A stretch of DNA of 52,767 nt from a virus. Shown in pieces: positions 42,733 through 50,297 of the stretch; position 1 is the first letter of the stretch; the number at the start of each line of letters is the position of its first letter. The notes beneath the pieces are model-generated. The model saw only the letters and a list, made by a program, of their open reading frames with translations. It was not told where the DNA came from and did not search any database. The position numbers were made by a program, and so were the translations under genes. Where the stretch lies: positions 1-52,767 of IMG/VR virus record IMGVR_UViG_3300042319_001969, one strand, 5' to 3'.

Positions 42733-43128
42733 TTCCGGGAGGTACATAGGAGGGTGTCCCCCTAGATTCTATGAATATCCTTTCTCTTATCAGAGGAAAG
42801 GGGGGACTATAGGGGGGATAGGAGTTAATTCTCTTTACACATATGTATAGTATCTTATAGATTAGTGTAATTTATATCCAACCCATATCTATCTTTTATA
42901 CACTTACTGTCTAATCTCTATGACACTTGTATTCCTAGAGATAAGTAATGTGTGTTCCCAGGTCAGAGACTATCCAACTCACAGAGTTATATTACTATGT
43001 AATATAAACTAACAAGTTTTATTCCCCGGTTTTACAATTTTCGTCAAATGGTTTTGTTCTTTTGTGTATTATTTATTGTTTTTTCATAGATAATACGAAT
43101 ACATAAAACCTAAAAGGAGGTTAAAACT
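42733..43128. other. Gene-free folded region, 396 bp
   Basis: No credible gene. GTCCCC (42756-42761) can pair with GGGGAC (42802-42807) around an inner hairpin CCTTTCTCT/AGAGGAAAGG in part (42779-42801). G-tracts (GGGGGG) and C-tracts give alternative pairings. A poor promoter (TTTACA, 16 bases, TATAGA near 42836-42863) may be present. From 42850 on it is AT-rich without clear motifs until AAAGGAGG of the next gene. Confidence 0.5.
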
Positions 43129-43395
43129 ATGTACAAAGTAATAATCGGAAGTGTAGTCGTGGCTAGAGTGTTCACTATGGACGAAGGTAGAGAAGTGTTA
43201 AAAGAATATGGTTTAATTGGCTTGCAAGAAAATGAAGGTGAGAGTGGTGACTACGCGATTATCGAAGAAAAAGTCTACGAATTAGTTGTTCACAATAAAG
43301 TCGTCGCTAAAGGTAACACCCGTGAAGAATTATTAGACCTTGCTAAAGACTATGTTCCTAATTATTTAAAATTTAGAATTCAGGAAATTAAATAA
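43129..43395 (+). CDS. Hypothetical protein, 88 aa
   Basis: Perfect AAAGGAGG site 8 bases before the ATG. The sequence contains two similar beta-beta-alpha units: YKVIIGSVVVARVFTMDEGREVLKEYG and YELVVHNKVVAKGNTREELLDLAKDY in part, so it looks like an internally duplicated small fold. Function unknown. It is monocistronic, ending at a terminator. Confidence 0.75.
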   Translation: MYKVIIGSVVVARVFTMDEGREVLKEYGLIGLQENEGESGDYAIIEEKVYELVVHNKVVAKGNTREELLDLAKDYVPNYLKFRIQEIK

Positions 43396-43409
43396 CATGT
43401 AGCTTACAA

Positions 43410-43437
43410 AGGTATACTTATAGTATACCTTTTTTTA
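43410..43437 (+). terminator. Intrinsic terminator
   Basis: AGGTATAC and GTATACCT form a perfect 8-bp stem with loop TTATA and a seven-base T-run. Confidence 0.9.
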
Positions 43438-43440
43438 TGC

Positions 43441-44035
43441 TTGAAGGCTCATAGCGCGTAAGGCCTTCGGCACAGGGAATAATCCTATGGATTCGGCTTA
43501 TTAATTTGCTCACTAAAGTCGTTCGCAATTAAACGCCTCAAGATTTTTTGTTCACTACACCCGTATCCGCATAGACTTCGGACTAAACCGTCCTGCGTTC
43601 TCTGCTACTACCGGTTCCGTTCACAATCAAAGCTAACGCATAGTCCACCGCATTCTCTATCCTCGACAACTCTTCGCTAAAGGCTCGATTGTCTGCGGGC
43701 GGTGAGATTACTACGCGCCGAGAACACCTTTCGTTTCATTACGCTAAACCGCTTCATTACACTACAGGTAATCTCTTTGCTTGTAATGTAGTGTAAGCGC
43801 TAGGCTTACGCATAACTCATTCAGTCCCAGAAATGCCTGCCAAATGCAGTCAGTTCTGGTCCTTGATGAGGTAAACATTTAAGACACTACAGCCGTCCGC
43901 CCGTTCGCTAAACCGCTCACTACGCTACCGAGCTTCCGTGTCTTTAAATGTTACAAAGGCTTACAAGTTTGTCTGCGCACGCGCATCCAAAATTGTTTCG
44001 CTTATATTTCTTTTCTTAAAGAGAAAAGAAATAGA
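43441..44035. ncRNA. Candidate large structured non-coding RNA
   Basis: About 780 bases between a terminator and the next gene carry no credible frame, yet are GC-richer than the genome and rich in helices: GAAGGC/GCCTTC (43443/43463), GAGATTAC/GTAATCTC (43704/43768), TTACACTACA/TGTAGTGTAA (43757/43787), GTAAGC/GCTTAC (43793/43804), CCAGAA/TTCTGG with inner CTGC/GCAG (43827-43859), a 14-bp bulged stem (43874-43887 with 43938-43952) and an 11-bp stem (44006-44032). A motif CGCTAAACCGCT recurs at 43742 and 43907. Size, phage context and a tRNA-like neighbour recall the ROOL/GOLLD class, but I cannot confirm class or strand. Confidence 0.5.
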
Positions 44036-44217
44036 ACTAAAAACTACTAAGCTTTCAGCTAAAGCGGTTCTTGTTTTTTGTGAATTACATTTCGTTTTTC
44101 ATAGATTTGTTTTGCTTAGTTAAAAGGAGTAAGCATAAATAACAAATATGAAAGGCGTTTTGTTTATTCTTCTCTTCGTGAGTATTCATAAACAAAACAC
44201 AAAAGGAGTAAAAATTT
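44036..44217 (+). promoter_or_regulatory. Leader region with 11-bp hairpin
   Basis: GTTTTGTTTAT (44157-44167) pairs perfectly with ATAAACAAAAC (44188-44198) immediately before AAAAGGAG and ATG 44218. Another AAAGGAG at 44123 has no nearby start codon. The rest is AT-rich with no clear promoter. Confidence 0.55.
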
Positions 44218-45135
44218 ATGAAAAAAGAAGTTGCCGACAACTTAGCATTTTTGTCAGACATTGGTTCTATGGAAAGAACCGAAACTCAAGACTCTATTCG
44301 TTTAGACAATTATACAGGTGAACACCGTGAAATGCTTCGCAGAAAATACTTTGTAGGTCCTTACGGTAATAACTTAGTTAATCCTTGGTTTCATACCGAT
44401 AAGTTTACAAAGTCTATGATTCAAAAAGATTTCAAATGTAAGATTAATTTTGACGATTATCGTAACAACGAAGAGTTGTATGGACAAGTCAGAGTTGACG
44501 AAGCCGAAATGGACTTAGAAGAAATGGGTATGGCTATGCCAGACCACTTCCGTGTAGACCCAATGGTTGAAGAGTCAGACACCAGTCCAAAAGCTACGCT
44601 TGATATTGAGTCGTACAATGCCTTAGAAGAGCACTTAAAGCAAGGCTTAAAGAAACGCTTTATCATGTTGCTAAATTATGATACATATTTTAGCTTTTAT
44701 AGAGCAATTACTACTAGTTATTTGACACATGGTTTTGTGTATGAGTACCAAAATTATCAAATCAAATCTGCTATCAAGGAAATTGCTAAGCAACTAGCCG
44801 ATACAGCAGTCGTTGAGTTCTTAAAAGTTAATCGTGATACTAGCGTTTACCGCGATAAATCAACTATATTTTCTAAAGATGGAATTTCATTCGAAATTAT
44901 ACCTAACGAATTCGAACCAGAGTTCATTAGAACTTACCAATCAGCTTTACAAGCATTATATGGTTTTAAGATGACACCCGATACTAATATCGAAGACTTC
45001 GTCAAAACTATTAGTTCAGATGTTGACATGCGAGAAGAAGTTCTATATTTAATTTTACCTCAAGAAGTAAATCTTAGAGACTTACATCAAGACGATGTCG
45101 AAGATGAAGTAGAAGAATTAGTCGAAGTCGAATAA
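44218..45135 (+). CDS. Hypothetical acidic protein, 305 aa
   Basis: RBS AAAAGGAG. The N-terminal 60 residues are polar. A middle helix-rich part (residues about 125-205) includes LKKRFIMLLNYDTYFSFYRAI. The C-terminal tail is highly acidic (DDVEDEVEELVEVE), like DNA mimics or protein-interaction tails. No family recognised. It stands alone between a folded leader and a terminator. Confidence 0.72.
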   Translation: MKKEVADNLAFLSDIGSMERTETQDSIRLDNYTGEHREMLRRKYFVGPYGNNLVNPWFHTDKFTKSMIQKDFKCKINFDDYRNNEELYGQVRVDEAEMDLEEMGMAMPDHFRVDPMVEESDTSPKATLDIESYNALEEHLKQGLKKRFIMLLNYDTYFSFYRAITTSYLTHGFVYEYQNYQIKSAIKEIAKQLADTAVVEFLKVNRDTSVYRDKSTIFSKDGISFEIIPNEFEPEFIRTYQSALQALYGFKMTPDTNIEDFVKTISSDVDMREEVLYLILPQEVNLRDLHQDDVEDEVEELVEVE

Positions 45136-45142
45136 ATAAAAT

Positions 45143-45169
45143 AAGCACTCTTAACGGAGTGCTTTTTTT
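45143..45169 (+). terminator. Intrinsic terminator
   Basis: AAGCACTC and GAGTGCTT form an 8-bp stem with a six-base loop and a T-run. Confidence 0.88.
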
Positions 45170-45189
45170 ATAAAGGAAGGGTCATAGAT

Positions 45190-45232
45190 AACCTTTCTTT
45201 TTCTCTCTTTTTGTCGCGTCAAAAGAAAGGTT
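45190..45232 (+). promoter_or_regulatory. Leader hairpin, 12 bp perfect
   Basis: AACCTTTCTTTT (45190-45201) pairs perfectly with AAAAGAAAGGTT (45221-45232). The stem ends 3 bases before GGAGG of the next gene and has no T-run behind it. Confidence 0.65.
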
Positions 45233-45247
45233 TATGGAGGTAAACTT

Positions 45248-45463
45248 ATGAGCAATCGCGTTCGAAAGCCTAAAGTCTATAAGACAAAGACTTCGTATAT
45301 TATTAAGTATACAAAGTTCTCAGCCTATAGTGGTGAGTATGAATATCGTTTAAATGCGTATTCTGCGAACCAAGCCCAGTATTTGTTTTACAAATATTTT
45401 TCACCTAGCTATCACAGAGTTAGGACCATTATCGAAGCTAATGCTTTTGTAAGCATTATATGA
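45248..45463 (+). CDS. Hypothetical basic protein, 71 aa
   Basis: RBS GGAGG. A beta-rich, tyrosine- and lysine-rich protein (KVYKTKTSYIIKYTKFSAYSG in part). Function unknown; probably an early host-directed or nucleic-acid-binding protein. It is followed at 13 bases by a second small gene in the same transcript. Confidence 0.7.
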   Translation: MSNRVRKPKVYKTKTSYIIKYTKFSAYSGEYEYRLNAYSANQAQYLFYKYFSPSYHRVRTIIEANAFVSII

Positions 45464-45476
45464 AAGGAGGAAATGT

Positions 45477-45818
45477 ATGTACATTGTATTAAACACTCTA
45501 GTCTACGACGAAAAAGATTTACATATTTTTATTTTAAAAATTAACGCTATGAAATACTTAGCGTCAATGTCTTCGCCAAAAGACTTTGTAATTCTAGATA
45601 TTAACTTTAAATTTGTTAATGATATCAAAGATTATCTTAAAAAATTATTTAAAGTTGAAAAGAAAATTATTGAACCAGTTTTAGCTACCTCAGTTCAACA
45701 ACCAATTCAAGAACCAGTTCAAGAACCAGTTCAAGAACCCGTTGTTACACAAGTTCAAGCAACAATCGTTCAAGAAGTTAAGGCTCCAGCAGATTATCCA
45801 ATTGACGAAACAAAGTAA
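45477..45818 (+). CDS. Hypothetical protein with QEPV repeats, 113 aa
   Basis: RBS AAAGGAGG inside the end of the previous gene; ATG 45477 is preferred over 45473, which is out of frame. The first 65 residues are alpha/beta (MYIVLNTLVYDEKDLHIFIL). The tail is an extended Gln/Glu/Pro/Val-rich low-complexity region in which EPVQ units repeat (12-bp DNA repeat), ending acidic. This looks like a folded head with a flexible arm. Confidence 0.7.
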   Translation: MYIVLNTLVYDEKDLHIFILKINAMKYLASMSSPKDFVILDINFKFVNDIKDYLKKLFKVEKKIIEPVLATSVQQPIQEPVQEPVQEPVVTQVQATIVQEVKAPADYPIDETK

Positions 45819-45827
45819 TTATACGAA

Positions 45828-45954
45828 TTTTGTCAAAAAAAGTCGCTATGCGTAGAGAATTTTTCTCTATATATAATACATTTTTTTAAAAAACTACTAT
45901 ATAAATATATAATTTATTAACTAAATAATATATAAATTAAGTCTTTTGACAAAA
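45828..45954. repeat. AT-rich segment flanked by 11-bp inverted repeat (possible origin or operator)
   Basis: TTTTGTCAAAA (45828-45838) and TTTTGACAAAA (45944-45954) are exact inverted copies around about 105 bases that are almost entirely A/T from 45875. A TAGAGAA/TTCTCTA hairpin and a TATAAT (45872) lie inside; no matching -35 is seen. An unwinding element or a repressor-bound control region are both plausible. Confidence 0.45.
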
Positions 45955-45981
45955 AGTGTATAAAAAAACTAAAGTTGAGGT

Positions 45982-46028
45982 AGTGTGCGTCTCTCTCTTT
46001 TTGTGAGCGACGACACACACTCACAAAA
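45982..46028 (+). promoter_or_regulatory. Leader with two mutually exclusive hairpins
   Basis: TTTTGTGAG (45999-46007) pairs with CTCACAAAA (46020-46028). Alternatively GTGTG+CGTC (45983-45991) pairs with GACG and CACAC (46009-46018). The two helices share bases, so only one can form at a time. AGGAGG of the next gene follows at once. Confidence 0.5.
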
Positions 46029-46053
46029 TATATTCATATAGGAGGAAATAAAT

Positions 46054-46425
46054 ATGAATAAAGGTAGTCGTGAATTAGCCGTGACGGTTTTGTCTTTGAC
46101 GAGTCCAGCGAGGATTGCTCAAATTGCTAAAGAAAAAGCATTGAATCCTCAAGAAGTCTATGTGAGAGCAACTTGCGAATACGCAGGTAAAACTTTCACA
46201 GTTTCTAATAAGCTTCGCTTTCTAAGTCAAGATGGTTATACCAAATTGATGAATGCTAAGCAAAGCAAAGAAACTATTAATATTGTGATTTCGCCTGCGG
46301 CAGATAATATTAATTATTATTTTTATTTAGAAAATACCGCAGTAGATGTTGCTTCGCTATTCAAAGAACCAGTTAAGCAACCAGACATTCGCGTCAAAGT
46401 CGAAGACTTATATAAGAATTTGTAA
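46054..46425 (+). CDS. Hypothetical protein, 123 aa
   Basis: RBS AGGAGG. Alpha/beta protein: N-terminal helix (SPARIAQIAKEKALNPQEVYVRA), beta segments (TFTVSNKLRFLSQDGY, TINIVISPAADNINYYFYL), basic C-terminus. No family recognised. It lies just before the protease operon but a terminator separates them. Confidence 0.7.
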   Translation: MNKGSRELAVTVLSLTSPARIAQIAKEKALNPQEVYVRATCEYAGKTFTVSNKLRFLSQDGYTKLMNAKQSKETINIVISPAADNINYYFYLENTAVDVASLFKEPVKQPDIRVKVEDLYKNL

Positions 46426-46440
46426 CCTTCATCGGTAGTT

Positions 46441-46480
46441 AAAAGGCTTTAGGTTTTCCGTAACTTAAAGCCTTTTTTTT
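46441..46480 (+). terminator. Intrinsic terminator before the protease operon
   Basis: AAAGGCTTTA and TAAAGCCTTT form a 10-bp stem with a 14-base loop and an eight-base T-run. AAGGAGG of the protease gene follows, so readthrough or an unseen promoter must feed that operon. Confidence 0.88.
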
Positions 46481-46500
46481 ATTCTAAAAATAAGGAGGCT

Positions 46501-48276
46501 ATGAATGTGGAATTCAAAGCAATGGTATTAAACGAAGCTGGAGATAGCTATGCTATGGATAGCGATTTTAATTTTACTAAAGATAGTACTAAGGGTATAG
46601 TGTTCTCTTTAAACACAGATTCAAGCGTTGAAGATTTCATTAATTATATTATGAGTATGCTTAATGAAAAAGAAGACACTTACACAGTTGAAATTTTTTC
46701 AGATGTTAATCCTAACTCTTTTGGAAAATTGACTTTTAATAAATCTATGCTTTCTGCCTCATTTGATGTTAAAGCTGCCACAGATGAAAGAGCTTTTGGT
46801 AAATTTATAGCAGAAAATATAGCACAAGCTATTAAAGATATCCCAACCACTAGTATTCTTTCAGGTATTTCAGAACTTATGGAGGCTGCTGCTAAAGGCA
46901 GTTCAAGAACCCCTAGTTCAAAAGACCCAAGCTTAAGCGAAGATGAGCAATTCATAGAAAAAATTAAAGACTTTACTAAAACAGATATTGTAAAGCCAAC
47001 AGAAACTATTGTAGATTATATAGCAGATGATGATTTACTTGATGAACTAAAAGAAATTATTGACTTTCAAAACAATTCAGATAAATACTCTAAGTTAGGT
47101 ATTGAAATACCTAAAGGCGTATTATTCAAAGGTCCTCCAGGTACTGGTAAGACCTATGCTGCTAAATGTATTGCCGGTAGTAGTAATAGTTATTTTATGG
47201 TAACTACTGCTAGTGCCTTACAAGGTCAATATATTGGTAGTGGCGCCGAGAATATTCGTAAAATATTTACAGGCGCTAGAGAGCTAATTAAAAAGACAAA
47301 GAAAGGTGTAATGATATTCATAGATGAGCTTGACTCATTCGGTAGTCGCACAAGCCATTCGGGAAGCGCAAGCGGTGAGGAAGACCGAACCCTTAATCAA
47401 TTGCTTGCCGAGTTATCTGGATTTAATCCAACCGATAAGATAATGGTGTTAGCTGCGACAAACTTTGTAGAGCGTTTAGATGAAGCGCTTTTAAGAAGTG
47501 GCCGTTTAGGTCGCCAAATTACTATTGATTATCCTACAGAAATTCAAAGACGCCATTTAGTAGACTATTATTTTAAGAAATTTAAGTTACACGACACAGG
47601 TACAGATATTATTTCAGACTTAGTTGACGGCTTATCCCCTGCGGATATAAAAGCCGTTTCTAATGAGTCTGCTATATTAGCAGTCCGTAACTCTCGTGAA
47701 GAAATTATGCTTGACGATATTAATGAAGCGATTAACAAAACTATTACTAAGAATGTTAAACGAAAAGACATTAAGAAAGACAAGTATTTAGTTTCAGCAC
47801 ACGAAATGGGACATGTCTTAGCAGAAGCTTTGTATCTAAAGACTTGCCCATTAAAAGTCACAAATGATACTTATGGAGACTCAGGAGGATTTACTCAAAC
47901 AACAAATCACTTAAGTGGCATTACAAAACAAGAAAGGTATTCTGCCGAAGTTAAAATGTTAATGGCAGGCCGTGCCGCAGAGCAAGTGATTTGTGGATAT
48001 ATAACTAACGGAGCAAGTAGTGACCTTCAAAGAGCTAATAAACTTGTAAAAGCCTATTTTCAGGTTTATAACTTTGAGCCCTATGATGTGTCAAAACTTG
48101 ACCAGTTAGTACAAGACAAAATTCATAGTCTTTATACGGAAACCGTAAAAGATTTTGAATTACACAAAGACTTGCTTAAGTCTTTGACAGACGAGTTGAT
48201 GACTAAGTCTACTATTTATCGTTCATTGTTAGCTATTCTATTATCTCCAGTGTTAACTAAAGGAGGAATTTTATGA
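46501..48276 (+). CDS. FtsH-like AAA+ metalloprotease (soluble form)
   Basis: A 591-residue protein. After an unknown ~165-residue N-terminal domain come Walker A GPPGTGKT (211-218), a pore-loop-like ALQGQYIGSG, Walker B IFIDELDS (near 274) and arginine-finger region LLRSGRLGRQITIDYP. The M41 peptidase part has HEMGH (434-438) and the third zinc ligand D508 in NGASSDLQRA. The fold is that of FtsH, but I see no transmembrane helix at the N-terminus, so it would be cytosolic. It probably unfolds and degrades phage or host proteins. It overlaps the next gene by 4 bases (ATGA). One GCGGTGAG copy is at 47372. Confidence 0.88.
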   Translation: MNVEFKAMVLNEAGDSYAMDSDFNFTKDSTKGIVFSLNTDSSVEDFINYIMSMLNEKEDTYTVEIFSDVNPNSFGKLTFNKSMLSASFDVKAATDERAFGKFIAENIAQAIKDIPTTSILSGISELMEAAAKGSSRTPSSKDPSLSEDEQFIEKIKDFTKTDIVKPTETIVDYIADDDLLDELKEIIDFQNNSDKYSKLGIEIPKGVLFKGPPGTGKTYAAKCIAGSSNSYFMVTTASALQGQYIGSGAENIRKIFTGARELIKKTKKGVMIFIDELDSFGSRTSHSGSASGEEDRTLNQLLAELSGFNPTDKIMVLAATNFVERLDEALLRSGRLGRQITIDYPTEIQRRHLVDYYFKKFKLHDTGTDIISDLVDGLSPADIKAVSNESAILAVRNSREEIMLDDINEAINKTITKNVKRKDIKKDKYLVSAHEMGHVLAEALYLKTCPLKVTNDTYGDSGGFTQTTNHLSGITKQERYSAEVKMLMAGRAAEQVICGYITNGASSDLQRANKLVKAYFQVYNFEPYDVSKLDQLVQDKIHSLYTETVKDFELHKDLLKSLTDELMTKSTIYRSLLAILLSPVLTKGGIL

Positions 48277-50288
48277 AGTTAACTTTATCAATCCCATATT
48301 CAGACATTAAAGCAAACTTAGTAGATTCTTATTCGCCAGACTTTCCATTGCTAATAGTTAAAGATTTAGACCCAGATGTTATTATACATACAGCTAAAGA
48401 AATTAATAATCCTAATTCATTAATGAACTTTATACCTAAAGTATTAATGACTTTTAAAGCATTAGCAGCAGTTAAAAAACCTTTAGGTTCAATTAACTAT
48501 GCTAAGTATGAAACTGGTGAATATATCACAAATCTTAATTTGTTTAGAACTAAACAAACTTCATTTTTATTTGACCCTTTTACAAAGCTAGGTATTAATC
48601 TTCACAAGTTATTACTTGGTATTGATTCTAAAGAAACTAAACTTTATTTAGATACTGCGCTTATAGCACATTTAAGTAGATTAAGTCAAGAGATTCAAAA
48701 TCAAATGACTTTGTATTTAATTTCATTAATTCATTTGTTTATTAGTCTTAATGAATTACAAATAGATAAAAATTTATTTAATTTATCTAAACTTTCATCT
48801 TCAGAATTAAGAATTAAACATTTGACATGGGCAACTTTGCCTAGTCTTATTAAGACTTTTAATGCCGATGTTAACATTGAATTAGTAGAAACTCAAACTT
48901 CTAAAATTACTTACTTAGAAGTTTTTCAAGACACTTATTCTTCTAATATACCTATCGCAGTTACAGGTCAAGCCCCAAGTAGCTATATGATTATCAAAAG
49001 TCCTAGTAATGAGTACTCTTTATTACTTAAAACCCCAAGTAAAGATTATTTTAATATCAACTTTGATACCTCAGAGATTCAAACTACTTTGAATCTTACT
49101 TATTTAGACTTTGATTCAGACTCTCATCCTATTGGATTTGCGGGCAGTATGCCTAATAACTCAAACCCAGTAGTAATTATTTACAATAAAACTATGGATT
49201 TATCTACATCCCAAAAATCTTTAATTTTAGAATCAGTTTCAGAAATTGAAAATGCTAAAGTTAAAGAAAAAGTAGAATCTTTTTTATCTAAATGCTCAAC
49301 TCTTAGAGAAATTGTAGAAGTTACTAACTTAGAAGATTTCTTTAAAGAGTTAAATAAAGATTATTTTGATACTAGTACAACTAGTCATGTATCTAATGAA
49401 TCTATTAAACTTCAATATACATCAGACGCATATGCCCAACAACTATATGCGCTTAATAAAAAAGTTATTGACAAATTAGGTCCAGTAGACTTACAAGACC
49501 TTTCTAATATTGTTCCAAGCGTTATTAAAGGTGAAACTTACAGTGCTATTTTTGTAGGTGAATCCGGTACCGGTAAATCTACCACTGCTAAGCAAATCTT
49601 TTACCAAGCAGGAATTCCTTTTGAAATTATTAACGCCAGTATTAATATCGAAGAATCAGATTTTATTGGCACAATGGTAGCTAATAAAAATCGTAAATCA
49701 GAACTAGACCCAATGTTTGTTTGGAAAGATGGTATCTTAACCAGAGCAATTAGAAATGGTTATGGAACTATTATTGAAGAACTTAACTTTGGTAGAGCAG
49801 GCGTTTTAGGTAAATTAAATTCATTGTTAGACGATTCTCGTCAAATTGAATTAGGCGATGGAACTATTCTTCAAGCACATCCTAACTTTAGATTGTTTGC
49901 TACAGGCAACATTGGCGAAGAAGGTACTCAGCGTTTAAATCGTGCTTTAATTAACCGTTTTCAACATGCTAAAAAGTTTAAACATTTAAACAAACAAGAA
50001 ACTATTAATTTAATAGCTGTTAAAACAAAGTATAAAGACTTAGATAAGCTAGAAAAGATTTATGTAGTGTACGACGCAGTTCGCAAGTACGCTAAAGAAA
50101 ATCAATTAAAACTAAGTATTTCTATTCGTCAGCTTATAAACATATTTATGGCACCTAAAGTCTATAAGAATGCGCACGACGCAGTTATAAACTTTATGAT
50201 TAATCAAGCATTTTTAGAAGAAACAGAACATCAAGAACACTTTGTAGAAACAGTACTATCCGTATTTGATTTAAAATTTAAACTATAA
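48273..50288 (+). CDS. MoxR/CobS-like AAA+ ATPase
   Basis: A 671-residue protein. The N-terminal ~400 residues are unknown and helix-rich. The C-terminal AAA+ domain has Walker A GESGTGKST (429-437), Walker B TIIEELN (near 500), an inserted RQIELGDGTIL beta-hairpin and sensor 1 FATGN (near 544). This is the AAA_5/MoxR layout shared with CobS, CbbQ and midasin. Such ATPases act with a VWA partner to remodel proteins or insert metal; that partner is the next gene. The start lies within the protease end, indicating tight co-expression. Confidence 0.85.
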   Translation: MKLTLSIPYSDIKANLVDSYSPDFPLLIVKDLDPDVIIHTAKEINNPNSLMNFIPKVLMTFKALAAVKKPLGSINYAKYETGEYITNLNLFRTKQTSFLFDPFTKLGINLHKLLLGIDSKETKLYLDTALIAHLSRLSQEIQNQMTLYLISLIHLFISLNELQIDKNLFNLSKLSSSELRIKHLTWATLPSLIKTFNADVNIELVETQTSKITYLEVFQDTYSSNIPIAVTGQAPSSYMIIKSPSNEYSLLLKTPSKDYFNINFDTSEIQTTLNLTYLDFDSDSHPIGFAGSMPNNSNPVVIIYNKTMDLSTSQKSLILESVSEIENAKVKEKVESFLSKCSTLREIVEVTNLEDFFKELNKDYFDTSTTSHVSNESIKLQYTSDAYAQQLYALNKKVIDKLGPVDLQDLSNIVPSVIKGETYSAIFVGESGTGKSTTAKQIFYQAGIPFEIINASINIEESDFIGTMVANKNRKSELDPMFVWKDGILTRAIRNGYGTIIEELNFGRAGVLGKLNSLLDDSRQIELGDGTILQAHPNFRLFATGNIGEEGTQRLNRALINRFQHAKKFKHLNKQETINLIAVKTKYKDLDKLEKIYVVYDAVRKYAKENQLKLSISIRQLINIFMAPKVYKNAHDAVINFMINQAFLEETEHQEHFVETVLSVFDLKFKL

Positions 50289-50297
50289 GGAGAATAT

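Larger units (their letters stand above)
1001..47379. repeat. Dispersed octamer GCGGTGAG (13 copies; this entry only spans first to last)
   Basis: Copies on the plus strand: 5395-5402, 13983-13990, 18192-18199, 22409-22416, 29477-29484, 37168-37175, 41044-41051, 43699-43706 and 47372-47379. Copies on the minus strand (CTCACCGC): 1001-1008, 10877-10884, 13034-13041 and 41915-41922. Nine or more extend to GGCGGTGAG. At about 33% GC one expects roughly 0.2-0.3 copies on both strands together. Copies within genes fall in all three reading frames and others are intergenic, so the constraint is on DNA rather than protein. Chi-like (recombination/exonuclease-protection) function is one idea. Confidence 0.85.

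Noticed and set aside
43938-44123. 61-codon open frame in the gene-free region
   Set aside because: Starts with GTG, no RBS, overlaps strong stems, odd composition.
44148-44322. Small leader peptide frame before the 305-aa gene
   Set aside because: Its nearest AAAGGAG is about 19 bases upstream and the frame runs into the downstream gene out of phase with poor codon use.
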